The notes: generated from the sequence alone by a model not told the origin. Positions 36,890 through 46,762 are shown, counted from the stretch's first letter. The stretch is 64,000 nucleotides of DNA from Pseudomonadota bacterium (GCA_039193195.1 JBCCWS010000013.1:61923-125922), one strand, 5' to 3'. Numbers and translations are program-made.

Positions 36890-38288
36890 CTCATGCGCCC
36901 TGCCACCCGCGGCCGCAGAAGCGGCCCGTCAGCGCCATCTCCATCTGTTGGTGGTGGAGGACGATGCGGCCATGCGCGAGGCGCTGGAGACAACGCTCCT
37001 GGACACGGGCATCACCGTGCGGGGGGTTGCCGACGGGCGGCAAGCCCTTGCCGCCATCGGCGATGCACCGGTCGATGCGGTACTGACCGACGTGCAGCTA
37101 CCTAACATGGATGGCCATGAACTGCTGCGCCGCATCCGCCGCGCCAATCCCCAGCTGCCGGTGATTCTGATGACCGCCTACGGCTCGATCGAGCGCGCAG
37201 TGGAAGCCATGCGTGACGGCGCGTCGGACTACCTGCGCAAGGGCTTCGACGTGGACACCCTACTGCAGCGTATCGATCGCCTACGCGGCCCGCAGCCGAC
37301 CGCGGTGCCGGTACTTGAGGATGACGATGCGCCGATCGCCCGCGCCCCGAACAGCCTGAGGACACGGGCCATCGCCAAGCGGGTGGCGGTCAGCAACGCC
37401 ACCGTTCTCCTGTCTGGCGAGAGCGGCACGGGTAAGGAGGTCATCGCGCGGTACATTCATGCACAGTCGCCGCGTGCAGAGAAACCCTTCGTGGCGATCA
37501 ACTGCGCCGCCATCCCAGAGTCGATGCTCGAGGCGATGCTGTTCGGCCACGAGAAGGGGGCGTTCACAGGCGCCACGCAGGCCACGCCCGGGAAGTTCGA
37601 ACAAGCCCAGGGCGGCACGCTGCTGCTGGATGAGATCTCAGAGATGCCCCTCAGCCTGCAGCCTAAGCTGCTTCGCGTGCTGCAGGAGAGCGAAGTAGAG
37701 CGGGTTGGCGGTCGGCGCATGTTGCGCCTCGACGTGCGCATTATCGCCACCACGAACCGAGAGCTGCGCAGTGAAGTCTCGGCCGGTCGCTTTCGCGAAG
37801 ATCTCTACTACCGGCTTTCGGTGATGCCGATTCCTCTAAGTCCCCTACGCGAGCGACGGGAAGACATCCTGCCGTTGTTCCGACACATGCTCCTGCGCCA
37901 CGCCGAAGGGCGTGCGACCCCGCGCCTCTCCGCCTGTGCCGAGCAATTCCTCAGCCAATACGACTGGCCCGGCAACGTACGCGAACTCGACAACCTCGCC
38001 AATCGCACCCTGATTCTCTGCAACGGTGACGAAATCACGGCGCAGGATATGAACTTCGAGGGCGTCAATGACGGCGCCTTGACACCGAGTGCGCCGATCG
38101 CGCGCGCTGGCGAGCTAAAGGCGGACATGGAGGTCGTCGAGCAGCAAAAGATCTTGCAAGCCATCGCCACCACACGCACGCGCAAGGAGGCCGCGGAGCA
38201 GTTGGGCGTCGCAGTTCGCACACTGCGTCACAAACTGCAGAAGATGCGAGAGCAAGGGGTCGATATTAGCGGTCGCGGTGGCACGTAG
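36879..38288 (+). CDS. fleR: Flagellar response regulator FleR/FlrC (sigma-54 activator)
   Basis: 469 residues. The receiver domain (about 20-140) has the acidic pair in VVEDDAAM, the phospho-acceptor aspartate in AVLTDVQLPNMDG and the lysine in YLRKGF. The AAA+ domain shows [41 protein letters not shown] and WPGNVRELDNLANRTLI. The C-terminal Fis-type HTH is KEAAEQLGVAVRTLRHKLQKM. FleR activates the basal-body, hook and filament operons with sigma-54. A consensus sigma-54 promoter for fliE overlaps the end of this gene. The start overlaps fleS; a somewhat later start before the receiver domain is also possible. Confidence 0.92.
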   Translation: MLADSCALPPAAAEAARQRHLHLLVVEDDAAMREALETTLLDTGITVRGVADGRQALAAIGDAPVDAVLTDVQLPNMDGHELLRRIRRANPQLPVILMTAYGSIERAVEAMRDGASDYLRKGFDVDTLLQRIDRLRGPQPTAVPVLEDDDAPIARAPNSLRTRAIAKRVAVSNATVLLSGESGTGKEVIARYIHAQSPRAEKPFVAINCAAIPESMLEAMLFGHEKGAFTGATQATPGKFEQAQGGTLLLDEISEMPLSLQPKLLRVLQESEVERVGGRRMLRLDVRIIATTNRELRSEVSAGRFREDLYYRLSVMPIPLSPLRERREDILPLFRHMLLRHAEGRATPRLSACAEQFLSQYDWPGNVRELDNLANRTLILCNGDEITAQDMNFEGVNDGALTPSAPIARAGELKADMEVVEQQKILQAIATTRTRKEAAEQLGVAVRTLRHKLQKMREQGVDISGRGGT

Positions 38289-38294
38289 CTTGCT
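38279..38294 (+). promoter_or_regulatory. Sigma-54 promoter of the fliE operon
   Basis: TGGCACGTAGCTTGCT matches the -24/-12 consensus TGGCACG-N4-TTGCW at every fixed base. It overlaps the fleR stop codon and lies about 66 bp before the fliE start. FleR, encoded just upstream, is the expected activator. Confidence 0.88.
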
Positions 38295-38360
38295 AGATAA
38301 GCAGGCCACCGTGCTCGCGAGTGCGATCAGACGTTAACCAACCGAGAGTCTAAGGTCCCG

Positions 38361-38702
38361 ATGGATACTCGAATCAACGAACTCATGTCACAGATGCAGG
38401 CGCTGACCTCGCGCGCTAGCGCCGCCGTGACGCCGCAGACGCAAGGCCTAAGTGACGAAGGCGTGGGCGCCGCCGGCGCGGTCGACTTTGGCGCCATGCT
38501 CAAGGCGTCCATCGACGCTGTCAATGCGACCCAGATGGGAGCCGGCACCATGGTGGAGCGCTTCGAAACGGGCGACCCACAGATGGAACTCGGCGAGGTG
38601 ATGGTCGCCTTGCAAAAGGCAGATATCTCCTTCAAGGCCATGACCGAGGTGCGTAACAAGCTCGTGGATGCGTACCAAGAGATCATGAACATGCCGCTCT
38701 AG
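38361..38702 (+). CDS. fliE: Flagellar hook-basal body protein FliE
   Basis: 113 residues, normal FliE length. The C-terminal two thirds carry the conserved DFGAMLKASIDAVNATQMGA and MVALQKADISFKAMTEVRNK, ending in YQEIMNMPL, which is nearly invariant in FliE. FliE joins the MS ring to the proximal rod and is exported by the type III apparatus. The sigma-54 promoter at 38279-38294 drives it. It is the first gene of the fliEFGHIJ run. Confidence 0.95.
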   Translation: MDTRINELMSQMQALTSRASAAVTPQTQGLSDEGVGAAGAVDFGAMLKASIDAVNATQMGAGTMVERFETGDPQMELGEVMVALQKADISFKAMTEVRNKLVDAYQEIMNMPL

Positions 38703-38791
38703 TCGGCGCCCATGACTCTCCCTAGGCGCCATCCCCCTTTACGCTGCCGCGCGGGCGCCTAACCCGCAGCGGCCTTACCAGTTAGGACACC

Positions 38792-40453
38792 ATGGCGAGC
38801 AAAGCCGACGACAACCAATTGCCTCAGCTGCTCCAAGGGATCGACAGTGTTCCCGGTCTGCGCCAGGCGATCATGCTGCTGGCGGTAGCGGCCAGCGTTG
38901 CCCTCGGCGTGACCGCCGTGCTCTGGATGCAGCGCCCCATGCACACGGCGCTGCCGCCGATGCAGAACATGAGCGAAGCTCAGCAAATGCTGAAGACCGC
39001 CGGTATCGACGTCGCCGATGAGGGCGACCGCCTTACGGTACCGGTCGACGACTACGCCCGCGCCAAGAACATGTTGATCGAAGGATCTGTGCTGACCGCG
39101 GGCCATCGCGACTGCGAGGCGATTCCCGGCAGCGGGTCCATGGGTCCCTCGATCAACGTCGAGGACCAGGCACTCAACTGCCATCGCGAGGTGGAGCTCG
39201 CGCGCACACTCAACAACCTTCGCGGCGTCAACAACGCCGTGGTACATATCTCCACCCCGGACGCCAGCGTGTTCGTGCGCCCCCGGGTCGACACGACGGC
39301 GGCGGTCAACGTAGGCCTATCGCCGGATCGCCAAGCCGACCGTGAGCTCGCCCGCTCCATCGTGTACCTCGTGGCCAACGCCGTGCCCCTGCTGATGCCT
39401 GAGAACGTCACCGTGGTGGCGAACGGTCGCATGATCTCCGATCAGGTCAACGGCGAGGCGGCGATGGACATGAGCAACAAGCAGATGCGATTCCAGCGCG
39501 CTCTCGAGAGCGAGAAGGAAGACCATATCCGTGAGATCCTCAGCCGCACGCTGGGGCCTGAGCACTACACGGTGACCGTGTCCTCGGAGATCGACTTCAC
39601 GCGCATCGATCGTACGGAGCGTCGCCCGACGGAAGCGGTCGTGGTGGGCACGCGCGAGCAGTTCACCGAGTCCCCCAACGGACAACCTCAACCGACAGGC
39701 ATCCCGGGAGGACTCACCAACTCGCCTATCCCCACCAATAGCGAAGTGGAGGACGACGGCGATGCGGACGTCGGCGCGGACCTGGCCGCAGCCAACGCAG
39801 GGCGCGGCGTCGCCTCCCGTAGCGTCACCACCAATCGCGAACCTGGTGAGGTCTTCGAGGTAATCAAGCAGCCGATGGGCACGCTAAAGCGTCTCACCAT
39901 CTCGGTGATGCTCAACCAGCTCGCCCCACGCCCGGCGCCCGAGAGCGAGAACACCGCGAGCGACACGGCGCAGGACGGCGACGCTGCGGCGCCCGCCGAT
40001 GCGGCCAGGTTCAGCCCCGAGGAGATCGCCAAGATCGAGTCCCTGATTCGCAACGCCGTCACCTTTGACGAGGCCCGCGGTGATGCCCTGACGATTCAGG
40101 AGCTGCCCTTCAAGCCCATGACCTACGAGGAACCCGTACCCACACCATGGTGGCAGTCGCCGCTGGTCATCGACCTCGCCCGACAAGCTCTCGGCGCGCT
40201 GTTCGTGGTGGCCCTGTTCTTCACCACGATTCGCCCGATGATCAGCAAGCTCATGACCGCGCCGCCGCGGGTGGCGGTGGCTGCCGGCGGTGCCTACGGG
40301 CAAGCAGCGATCGCTGCTGAAGGCGCTGATGCGGACGACCCGGCGCCCCAAGCGCGCATCGATCACCAGGCGCAGATCACTGAAGCGCGAGAATTTGCCT
40401 CCAAGCATCCGGACCGCACGGCGAAGATCGTCGAGGCGTGGGTTGACGGATAA
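38792..40453 (+). CDS. fliF: Flagellar MS-ring protein FliF
   Basis: 553 residues. Two membrane segments frame the periplasmic part: IMLLAVAASVALGVTAVLWM (about 30-50) and DLARQALGALFVVALFFTTI (about 460-480). Ring-building motifs follow the first: MSEAQQMLKTAGI, LARTLNNLRGVNNAVVHIS and the long Gly/Asn-rich insert. The C-terminal cytoplasmic tail that binds FliG ends REFASKHPDRTAKIVEAWV. FliF nucleates flagellar assembly in the inner membrane. It lies 89 bp after fliE and 9 bp before fliG. Confidence 0.95.
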   Translation: MASKADDNQLPQLLQGIDSVPGLRQAIMLLAVAASVALGVTAVLWMQRPMHTALPPMQNMSEAQQMLKTAGIDVADEGDRLTVPVDDYARAKNMLIEGSVLTAGHRDCEAIPGSGSMGPSINVEDQALNCHREVELARTLNNLRGVNNAVVHISTPDASVFVRPRVDTTAAVNVGLSPDRQADRELARSIVYLVANAVPLLMPENVTVVANGRMISDQVNGEAAMDMSNKQMRFQRALESEKEDHIREILSRTLGPEHYTVTVSSEIDFTRIDRTERRPTEAVVVGTREQFTESPNGQPQPTGIPGGLTNSPIPTNSEVEDDGDADVGADLAAANAGRGVASRSVTTNREPGEVFEVIKQPMGTLKRLTISVMLNQLAPRPAPESENTASDTAQDGDAAAPADAARFSPEEIAKIESLIRNAVTFDEARGDALTIQELPFKPMTYEEPVPTPWWQSPLVIDLARQALGALFVVALFFTTIRPMISKLMTAPPRVAVAAGGAYGQAAIAAEGADADDPAPQARIDHQAQITEAREFASKHPDRTAKIVEAWVDG

Positions 40454-40462
40454 GTCCAGCGC

Positions 40463-41455
40463 ATGGAACTCGACGGTAGCGAAAGAGCCGCAATCCTGCT
40501 GATGTCCCTCGAAGAGAGCGACGCGGCTGCGATCCTTCGCAAGATGGCGCCTCCGGCGGTGGAGAAAATCGCCTCCGCCATGGCGCGCATGGAGCAGGTC
40601 TCGCGTGACAACTTGGGTACCGTCGTCGAGGCCTTCTCGGACGAAGTCGACCGCCAGGCGCGCATCGCCCCAAGTACGCGCGAGTACATCACTCGCCTGA
40701 TCACCCAGGCGGTGGGCGAGTCGAACGCCCGCGGCCTGGTTAACCGCGTACTCGACGAAGGCCAAAGTCGGGGCCTTGACGCCCTGCGTTGGATGGACAC
40801 GCGCGAGATCCGCGAGATGATCCTGGAGGAGCATCCTCAGATCATGGCGATCGTCCTCGCCCACCTCGACCAGGGTCAGGCCACGGATATCATGGCCCAT
40901 ATGCCCACGGAGCTTCGCAAGGAAGTCATCCTTCGCATCGCCACACTCGAAGAGGTGGGTGAGTCTGTGCTCAACGAGCTAGAGACCATCGTCAACGCGC
41001 GCAGCAGCGAGCAGAAGCACGACCTGAAAGCGAGCGTGGCAGGCGTCAAGGTCGCCGCCAACATCCTAAACGTGCTGGGCACGGACATCAGCACGGAGAT
41101 CATCGAGTACCTGCGCGAGGCGGACGATAGCATGGCCACGGAGGTCGAGGAGCAGATGTTCTCCTTCGAGACGCTCCTGCGTATACAGGGCCGTGGAATG
41201 CAGACGCTGCTGCGCGAGATCACCAACGAACAGCTGATCATCGCCCTCAAGGGTGCGGACCAGGAGATCCAGGACCTGATCTTCGAGAACATGTCCCAGC
41301 GCGCCGGAGACATGCTCCGCGATGACCTCTCGACCCAGGGTCCGGTGCGCCTGACCGACGTAGAGGAGGCGCAGAAGGCTATCCTCGACGTCGCCAAACG
41401 CCTCGCCGACGAAGGGCAGATCCTAATCGGCTCAGGAGGCGATGACTTTGTCTAG
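40463..41455 (+). CDS. fliG: Flagellar motor switch protein FliG
   Basis: 330 residues, full length. The N-terminal domain has AAILLMSLEESDAAAILRKM; the middle has EEHPQIMAIVLAHLDQGQAT (EHPQ motif) and ELRKEVILRIATLEEV. The C-terminal torque domain contains DQEIQDLIFENMSQRAGDML with its charged stator-facing helix. FliG sits on FliF and converts stator motion to rotation. It overlaps fliH by 14 bases. Confidence 0.96.
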   Translation: MELDGSERAAILLMSLEESDAAAILRKMAPPAVEKIASAMARMEQVSRDNLGTVVEAFSDEVDRQARIAPSTREYITRLITQAVGESNARGLVNRVLDEGQSRGLDALRWMDTREIREMILEEHPQIMAIVLAHLDQGQATDIMAHMPTELRKEVILRIATLEEVGESVLNELETIVNARSSEQKHDLKASVAGVKVAANILNVLGTDISTEIIEYLREADDSMATEVEEQMFSFETLLRIQGRGMQTLLREITNEQLIIALKGADQEIQDLIFENMSQRAGDMLRDDLSTQGPVRLTDVEEAQKAILDVAKRLADEGQILIGSGGDDFV

Positions 41456-42149
41456 CAAGGCTGCCAAGAAACTCAGCCCCGAGCAGAGCAACGAGGCCGT
41501 CCCCTGGCAGGCCCCGCCAGTCAGCGAAGCGGTCACCGCCTCGGCCATCGCCCACCTGCCCACGGCCCGCGAGCTCGAGGCCCTGCAGAAGCAAGCCCAC
41601 GAAGAGGCTTTCGCCCAGGGCTTGGAAGAGGGTCGTGCCGAAGGCTCCCGTGAAGTGCGCAAGGACCTACTGGCGGCCCACCGCCGCGAGGCGCTGCGCT
41701 TGGAGGCGTTCCTCGACGCCTTGGGACAGCCGCTGGCGGAGGTCACCGCCTCGGTGGAAAAGGAGATACTGGCTCTGGTCGTGGCGATGGCGCGGCAGAT
41801 CATCCGCCGAGAACTGAAAACCTCGCCAGACGAGATTGTCGGCACCGTACGCGACGCCTTGGGACAACTGCCCGTGGCGCACCGCGAGGTCCGCGTAGAG
41901 CTGCACCCTGAAGATGCTGCGCTCGTGCGCGATCGCCTGCAGGATCGCCAGCAGGGAACCAAGCTCTGGAGCATTGTGGAGGATCCACTGATCGCCCGTG
42001 GCGGCTGCCGAGTGAAAGGCGACGACTCGCTGATCGACGCCACCCTAGACTCGAGAATCGGCGCGCTCGTGAGCCGAGTCTTCGGCGAGCAACGCAGCGC
42101 GGAGGCCGCTCGCAAGGAACGCGCCGACGGCACCACCAACGCCACGTGA
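41442..42149 (+). CDS. fliH: Flagellar assembly protein FliH
   Basis: 235 residues. A charged coiled-coil middle ([21 protein letters not shown]-x-x-x-G-like spacing) and a C-terminal domain like the V-ATPase E subunit ([19 protein letters not shown] segment, [20 protein letters not shown]) identify FliH. It binds the ATPase FliI and regulates export. Overlap with fliG and a 4-base overlap with fliI place it firmly in the operon. The N-terminal 45 residues are weakly conserved, as is common. Confidence 0.88.
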   Translation: MTLSSKAAKKLSPEQSNEAVPWQAPPVSEAVTASAIAHLPTARELEALQKQAHEEAFAQGLEEGRAEGSREVRKDLLAAHRREALRLEAFLDALGQPLAEVTASVEKEILALVVAMARQIIRRELKTSPDEIVGTVRDALGQLPVAHREVRVELHPEDAALVRDRLQDRQQGTKLWSIVEDPLIARGGCRVKGDDSLIDATLDSRIGALVSRVFGEQRSAEAARKERADGTTNAT

Positions 42150-43621
42150 AGAAGCTCCCACCTAACACCTTACCTAAGCCCCCTAGCATGTCGACGGCGC
42201 TCATGCGCCGCCTGCGCGAGGCCCGAAAAAGAGTGGAGTGCACTCCCGCACCGGTTGTTGAGGGCGTGCTCTACCGCATGGTGGGCCTCACGTTGGAGGC
42301 CGCCGGCTGCCAAGCGCAAGTGGGTGGGCGATGCAGTATCGTGGCGCCGAGCGGAGCGCAGATCGAGGCGGAGGTGGTGGGCTTCGCCCGTGACAGCCTC
42401 TACCTCATGCCCACCGGCCACATGCACGGCATCGGCCCCGGCGCTCGCGTAATTCCCTTGCCTGAGGCCTACCGTATCTCCGTAGGCGAGCAGCTCCTTG
42501 GCCGTGTCCTCGACGGCGCTGGCCGCCCCCTGGACGATCTGGGGCCTATCAACGCCGCCGAAACGCGCGCCGCGCACAGTGAACCCATCAACCCCCTCGA
42601 GCGCCAGCCTATCCGCGAGCCCTTGTGCGTGGGGGTGCGTTCGATCAACGCCCTCCTGACGATCGGGCGCGGCCAACGCATCGGGCTGTTCGCAGGCAGC
42701 GGCGTCGGCAAGAGCCGACTGCTCGGCATGATGACCCGCTTTACCTCCGCAGATGTCATCGTCGTCGGTCTGATCGGCGAACGAGGGCGTGAAGTGCGCG
42801 AGTTCGTCGAGGACATCCTCGGGGAACAGGCACTCGCCCGCGCCGTGGTGGTCGCCACCCCGGCGGACCACTCGCCCCTTATGCGCATGCACGGCGCGTG
42901 GCTTGCGACTGCCATCGCCGAGCACTTTCGTGATCAGGGCAAACGCGTGTTATTGCTGATGGACTCGCTCACCCGTTTCGCTCAGGCTCAGCGTGAGATC
43001 GCCCTGGCCGTGGGCGAGCCGCCCGCCACCAAGGGCTATCCCCCGTCGGTCTTCGCCCGCTTACCTCAGCTCGTAGAACGCAGCGGAAACGGCAGGCATC
43101 CAAACGGCTCGCTAACCGCCATCTATACGGTGCTGGCTGAAGGTGACGATCACAACGACCCAATCGTCGACAGTGCGCGGGCAATCCTCGATGGCCACAT
43201 CGTGCTCAGTCGCGAGCTTGCCGATTCGGGTCTATACCCCGCGATAGACATCGAATCCTCGATCAGTCGTTGCATGAGCGATATCGGCGATGCTGAGCAG
43301 CTGCGTCTGGTTCGGCGCTTCCGCGAGCTCTACGCGATCTACCGGCGCAACGAGGATCTGATCCGCGTCGGGGCCTACGCGCCCGGCACGGACCCCGAGC
43401 TCGACAAGGCGATTGCCGCGTGGCCGCAGATGCGCCGCTTCCTCGCCCAAGAGCTGAGCGAACCGGTCGACTTCGGGAGCGCAAAGGCCGACTTGGTGGC
43501 CCTGATGGGCGCCCTCGAGGCCGCACCCGCACCCGCCCGCGCCACCTCTGCGGAGGCGGGCGGCGGCGGTGGCGGTGGCGCCCCAGCCCTGCGTGCGGTC
43601 AGCGCCGCTACCAGCGCCTGA
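42146..43621 (+). CDS. fliI: Flagellum-specific export ATPase FliI
   Basis: 491 residues, GTG start in the fliH stop overlap. Walker A is [17 protein letters not shown] near residue 185; Walker B is [40 protein letters not shown] and [15 protein letters not shown] are typical of type III secretion ATPases. The C-terminus carries an added Ala/Gly-rich tail ([20 protein letters not shown]) absent from most FliI. It energises unfolding of flagellar export substrates together with FliH and FliJ. Confidence 0.96.
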   Translation: MKKLPPNTLPKPPSMSTALMRRLREARKRVECTPAPVVEGVLYRMVGLTLEAAGCQAQVGGRCSIVAPSGAQIEAEVVGFARDSLYLMPTGHMHGIGPGARVIPLPEAYRISVGEQLLGRVLDGAGRPLDDLGPINAAETRAAHSEPINPLERQPIREPLCVGVRSINALLTIGRGQRIGLFAGSGVGKSRLLGMMTRFTSADVIVVGLIGERGREVREFVEDILGEQALARAVVVATPADHSPLMRMHGAWLATAIAEHFRDQGKRVLLLMDSLTRFAQAQREIALAVGEPPATKGYPPSVFARLPQLVERSGNGRHPNGSLTAIYTVLAEGDDHNDPIVDSARAILDGHIVLSRELADSGLYPAIDIESSISRCMSDIGDAEQLRLVRRFRELYAIYRRNEDLIRVGAYAPGTDPELDKAIAAWPQMRRFLAQELSEPVDFGSAKADLVALMGALEAAPAPARATSAEAGGGGGGGAPALRAVSAATSA

Positions 43622-43644
43622 TACGCAGTTGACCGCAAGTCCCC

Positions 43645-44094
43645 GTGGCACGCGCCAAGCAACGGCTGGAGCCGGTCGCCGATCTCGCCGAGCATCAGCG
43701 AATGCAGGCCGAAATGGCCCTGGCGCAAGCCCAGCGGCAGGTGCACTCGCGTACCCAGATGCTCGCTCAGCTGCGCACCTTCCGCGATACCTACGACCAA
43801 GGCCACGTGCGGGCACAGGTCGGCGCCCGCTCGATGGCCGCCCTACGGGACTTCGAGCACTTCTTAGAGCGCTTGGACCAGGCCATCGAGCAGCAGCGCA
43901 TAGAGCTCGCCGAAACACGAGCGGCCGCCACCGAACTTCGCCAGTCGCTGCAAGCGGCAACGACGAGGGCCGATAGCCTGCAGCTGGTGTTGGAGCGCGC
44001 GCAGAGCCTCGCGCACAGGCGCCACGAAGCCCACGAGCAGGAACTGTTAGACGAACTCGCGTGCGTGGCCGCCGCTCGCAAATCGTCGACCTGA
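43645..44094 (+). CDS. fliJ: Flagellar export chaperone-like protein FliJ
   Basis: 149 residues, almost entirely alpha-helical coiled coil (ADLAEHQRMQAEMALAQAQR, then IEQQRIELAETRAAATELRQ), as FliJ is. It fits between fliI and fliK. FliJ inserts into the FliI hexamer and links it to FlhA. The start is GTG 43645, 23 bp after fliI. Sequence identity in this family is low, so the call rests on length, structure and position. Confidence 0.85.
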   Translation: MARAKQRLEPVADLAEHQRMQAEMALAQAQRQVHSRTQMLAQLRTFRDTYDQGHVRAQVGARSMAALRDFEHFLERLDQAIEQQRIELAETRAAATELRQSLQAATTRADSLQLVLERAQSLAHRRHEAHEQELLDELACVAAARKSST

Positions 44095-44097
44095 GGT

Positions 44098-44113
44098 TGG
44101 CACGGCGTTTGCT
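44098..44113 (+). promoter_or_regulatory. Sigma-54 promoter of fliK
   Basis: TGGCACGGCGTTTGCT matches TGGCACG-N4-TTGCW exactly. It lies in the short gap after the fliJ stop, 35 bp before the fliK start, so fliK can be transcribed separately from the fliE operon. Confidence 0.87.
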
Positions 44114-44148
44114 TAACTGTAGGGACCTGCTGCAAACGGAACCGACAC

Positions 44149-45465
44149 GTGACCCCATCGATCCTAGCTCCACTCACCGCCGCGCCTGCACAACTCTCTG
44201 GGCCAGAGACCATCGACGGCTCGGCGTCGGCCGTCGCAAACGCCACCGAGGGCACTTCATTCCGTGACCTGGTTGCGCAGGAAAGTCCTGATACACAGGG
44301 CAAAGGCGATCGCTCAGGAGAGGAGCTTGCCTCCGAGCATACGGACATCGACGCCGAGTACGAGGCCGACCAAGCAGCGGCCGAGAGCCCGGATGGGCTG
44401 TCATCGCTGGGCGAACCGGCAGGGCAAGGCGGCCAAGCGTTGCCGTCGGCAGCGGCAAGCGTTGGCCCCGGCAGCCCCTTGGCATTCAATCAGCCAGCTT
44501 CGCCTGAGGTTGCACCTGCGACGGAGAAGGAAACGCCGAGCGATGGGAGTCGAGCGCGGCCGGCGCCGCCCACGGCAGGCACCGCGCAGACGACAGGCGC
44601 TGCCGCCCCACCTGGCACGAGCAACGCCGCCCTTCGTGGGGTCAGCATCCTCCGGGGCGATACCACCACCACTGCCACGCGCAGCGACGCCTTTGACAGC
44701 GCACGGCGCGCGCGGGGCTTTGGTGTGCGCGCGAACCAGCGAGGGTTGATGGTTTCGCGCAACGGCGAGGGTACGCCTACGATTCTCGATGGCTTAAGAC
44801 CGATGCTCGGGGAGCGATCCGTCCTCGGCGCTGCGGCTGCCACGGGGTTGGGAGCGGAGAGCCCAAGCAACCAAGCGCTGCACTCCCAAGCGAACTTCGC
44901 CAACGCCGCCACCTCCGTCACGACGACCAACGCTGTCCCGGCAGCGACCGCGCCCAACGCGGTGTTCACTTTGGAGGCCAGCGCCGCCGCATCCAGCAAT
45001 CCGACGAGCTTCGAGCTATCGCAACCGCTTGGAAGCCAAGCCTGGCGGGAAGAGCTGGGGGGACGCCTTCAGTGGTTGACCGACGCACGCATCGGACGCG
45101 CTGAGCTGCGCTTGAATCCAGCCGAACTCGGACCGCTAGAGATCACGCTCAACATACGCGGGGAAGAGGTAAGCGCTAGCTTTGGTGCCCAGCACGCCGC
45201 TACCCGCGAGGCGGTTGAACAGGCGCTGCCTCGCCTGCGTGAGATGATGGCGCAAAGCGGTCTGCAGCTGGCAGACGCAAACGTTGGCCAACACAGCGCG
45301 GGTGGCGAGCAGAGCGCTCAGAGCCACGATCGAGGCACCTCACCACGGCCGTCCCTGCGCAGCGCGCAGGGCGAGGACAGCACGGTCGCCCGCTCGGTGG
45401 ACTTGACCCTGGACGGCTCGCTGACTGACCGCGCGAATCGGGGGCAGCTGGATCTCTACGCCTGA
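44149..45465 (+). CDS. fliK: Flagellar hook-length control protein FliK
   Basis: 438 residues. The N-terminal 290 residues are low-complexity Ala/Thr/Ser/Glu, as in the ruler part of FliK. The conserved C-terminal Flg_hook domain is at about 300-385: QPLGSQAWREELGGRLQWLT, then AELRLNPAELGPLEITLNI and REAVEQALPRLREMMAQSGL. FliK measures hook length and switches FlhB export specificity. The GTG start lies 35 bp after a sigma-54 promoter; the exact start is uncertain because the N-terminus is not conserved. Confidence 0.92.
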   Translation: MTPSILAPLTAAPAQLSGPETIDGSASAVANATEGTSFRDLVAQESPDTQGKGDRSGEELASEHTDIDAEYEADQAAAESPDGLSSLGEPAGQGGQALPSAAASVGPGSPLAFNQPASPEVAPATEKETPSDGSRARPAPPTAGTAQTTGAAAPPGTSNAALRGVSILRGDTTTTATRSDAFDSARRARGFGVRANQRGLMVSRNGEGTPTILDGLRPMLGERSVLGAAAATGLGAESPSNQALHSQANFANAATSVTTTNAVPAATAPNAVFTLEASAAASSNPTSFELSQPLGSQAWREELGGRLQWLTDARIGRAELRLNPAELGPLEITLNIRGEEVSASFGAQHAATREAVEQALPRLREMMAQSGLQLADANVGQHSAGGEQSAQSHDRGTSPRPSLRSAQGEDSTVARSVDLTLDGSLTDRANRGQLDLYA

Positions 45466-45502
45466 GGCAAAATGTGAAGTTTCGTGAGGGAGACGGCGCG
45501 GT

Positions 45503-45529
45503 GGCGCCGCTAGTAGGGATGTCGGCGCC
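45503..45529 (+). terminator. Hairpin between fliK and the 28-residue ORF
   Basis: GGCGCCG at 45503-45509 pairs with CGGCGCC at 45523-45529 (7 bp, 13-base loop); an alternative smaller hairpin starts just before it. No T-run. It may end the fliK transcript or fold in the leader of the small ORF. Confidence 0.35.
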
Positions 45530-45570
45530 GCGTGCGCCCCTAACACCCCTACCAAGAGAAGGAGAGCACC

Positions 45571-45657
45571 ATGCAGGGCGGCAAAATACTGAGCACACTC
45601 TGGCTGATCGGCGCTAGCGTATTGGCGATCTACGCCACGTTCTCCACGCCTTACTAG
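45571..45657 (+). CDS. 28-residue hydrophobic small protein
   Basis: The frame begins ATG 45571 and ends TAG 45657. A strong ribosome site, AGAAGGAGAG, stands at the right distance upstream. The peptide starts MQGGKILSTLWLIGASVLAI, has one hydrophobic stretch of about 16 residues suited to a single membrane helix, and ends with the polar tail STPY. It lies 105 bp after fliK and 40 bp before the convergent MerR-type gene. I do not recognise a family. The good ribosome site, codon choice and helix-like composition support a real small membrane protein rather than chance. Confidence 0.6.
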   Translation: MQGGKILSTLWLIGASVLAIYATFSTPY

Positions 45658-45697
45658 ACTGCGCCCTAACGCCTAGGGGCGCCCCCTCTCCCAGGTC

Positions 45698-46762
45698 CTA
45701 CGAGCCACTGCCGTCCACATCGATCCCCTCGGCGATCACCACACGCTGGAGGGCCTGCTCGATCAACTCCCGTGAACGTGCCGTCGTCTCATGCAGGTAG
45801 GCATGCAAAGCGGCATCGGCCGGGTTGCGACTCTCACAGCTCGCGCTGTAAGACTCGAAGGCCGTCAGACTAACCACCAAATCCACCAGGTGCTTCGGAC
45901 ACTCGCACTCCACTGTCGTGGATTGGGTAGCCATGCGCGACAGCTGCTCCCGCGTATACAGGCGAGCCGGGATCTCGTTGGACGTGTCGCCCGGATAGTG
46001 CGCGGATGCTGGAGCGGGCGGCGCGGCAGGACTCGGCGACGGCGTACCCCCAGCATCACGCAAGGCTCGAGCAAGATCCGCCCCGGTGACCGGCGCCCTC
46101 ATCAGCACCGTCCACTCGTCGGTGAGCGCTTGAAGATCTGTGGTGCGCGCGAAGTTGTACACGAGCACGACCCGCGTGGCGCCCGACAGGCGACGCAGGT
46201 CGCTGAGCATGACCCGCGTGTCCTGGTCGATCGTCGGCTGTTCGATCACCAGCGCTTCCGGACGCAGGCGCTTCACATCCGCCCGAAACGCGCCGAGATC
46301 TGCCTCCCGGCTGACCACGTTGAGACCGATAAGATCCGATAGGCCCATTAGGCGGAACGTCTCGCCCATCAGGGCGGTGCGCGTGGGTGCGCTCGAAAGC
46401 TGCTCGCGCTTGGCCACGTGCTGCTCGTAGGCGGCTAGGCGTTCTTGCAGCTCCGTGTGGCTCAGGCGCGCAACGTGTCCGATTGGCTCACCCCGGTCCA
46501 CGAGGTGTTTCATGACGGTCAGGCGTTCGATATCGGGCCGCGAATACAGGCGACGCCCGCTGTCGGAGCGCTCTGCATCCACGGCGCCGTAACGACGCTC
46601 CCACACGCGCAGCGTATGGGTGGAGATTCCGGTCAAACGAGAAACCGTACCGATGCCGTAACCGCGACGTTCTTCACCGGCGTTCGCCGCTGCGCCGACT
46701 TGCCCGTCCTCCGCATTGTCATGCTCTTGGTGTGGGGGCGAAGGAGGGGAGCCGTCACTCAT
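45698..46762 (-). CDS. MerR-type regulator with B12-binding-like C-terminal domain
   Basis: 354 residues. After an acidic 33-residue N-tail comes a MerR HTH: IGTVSRLTGISTHTLRVWER followed by RYGAVDAERSDSGRRLYSRP. This RVWERRYG pattern is the LitR/CarH/BldC-type MerR group, whose C-terminus is usually a cobalamin-binding domain. The C-terminal 200 residues have a helical cap and an alpha/beta part (RPEALVIEQPTIDQDTRVML, TRVVLVYNFARTTDL), but I see no DxHxxG cobalamin motif, so B12 binding is doubtful. Such proteins control light- or redox-linked genes. It is divergent from the DUF3429 fusion gene. Confidence 0.8.
   Translation of the reverse strand: MSDGSPPSPPHQEHDNAEDGQVGAAANAGEERRGYGIGTVSRLTGISTHTLRVWERRYGAVDAERSDSGRRLYSRPDIERLTVMKHLVDRGEPIGHVARLSHTELQERLAAYEQHVAKREQLSSAPTRTALMGETFRLMGLSDLIGLNVVSREADLGAFRADVKRLRPEALVIEQPTIDQDTRVMLSDLRRLSGATRVVLVYNFARTTDLQALTDEWTVLMRAPVTGADLARALRDAGGTPSPSPAAPPAPASAHYPGDTSNEIPARLYTREQLSRMATQSTTVECECPKHLVDLVVSLTAFESYSASCESRNPADAALHAYLHETTARSRELIEQALQRVVIAEGIDVDGSGS

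Noticed and set aside
43643..43660. TGGCACGCGCC at the fliJ start resembling a sigma-54 -24 box
   Set aside because: No TTGC at the -12 position; it coincides with the first codons of fliJ.
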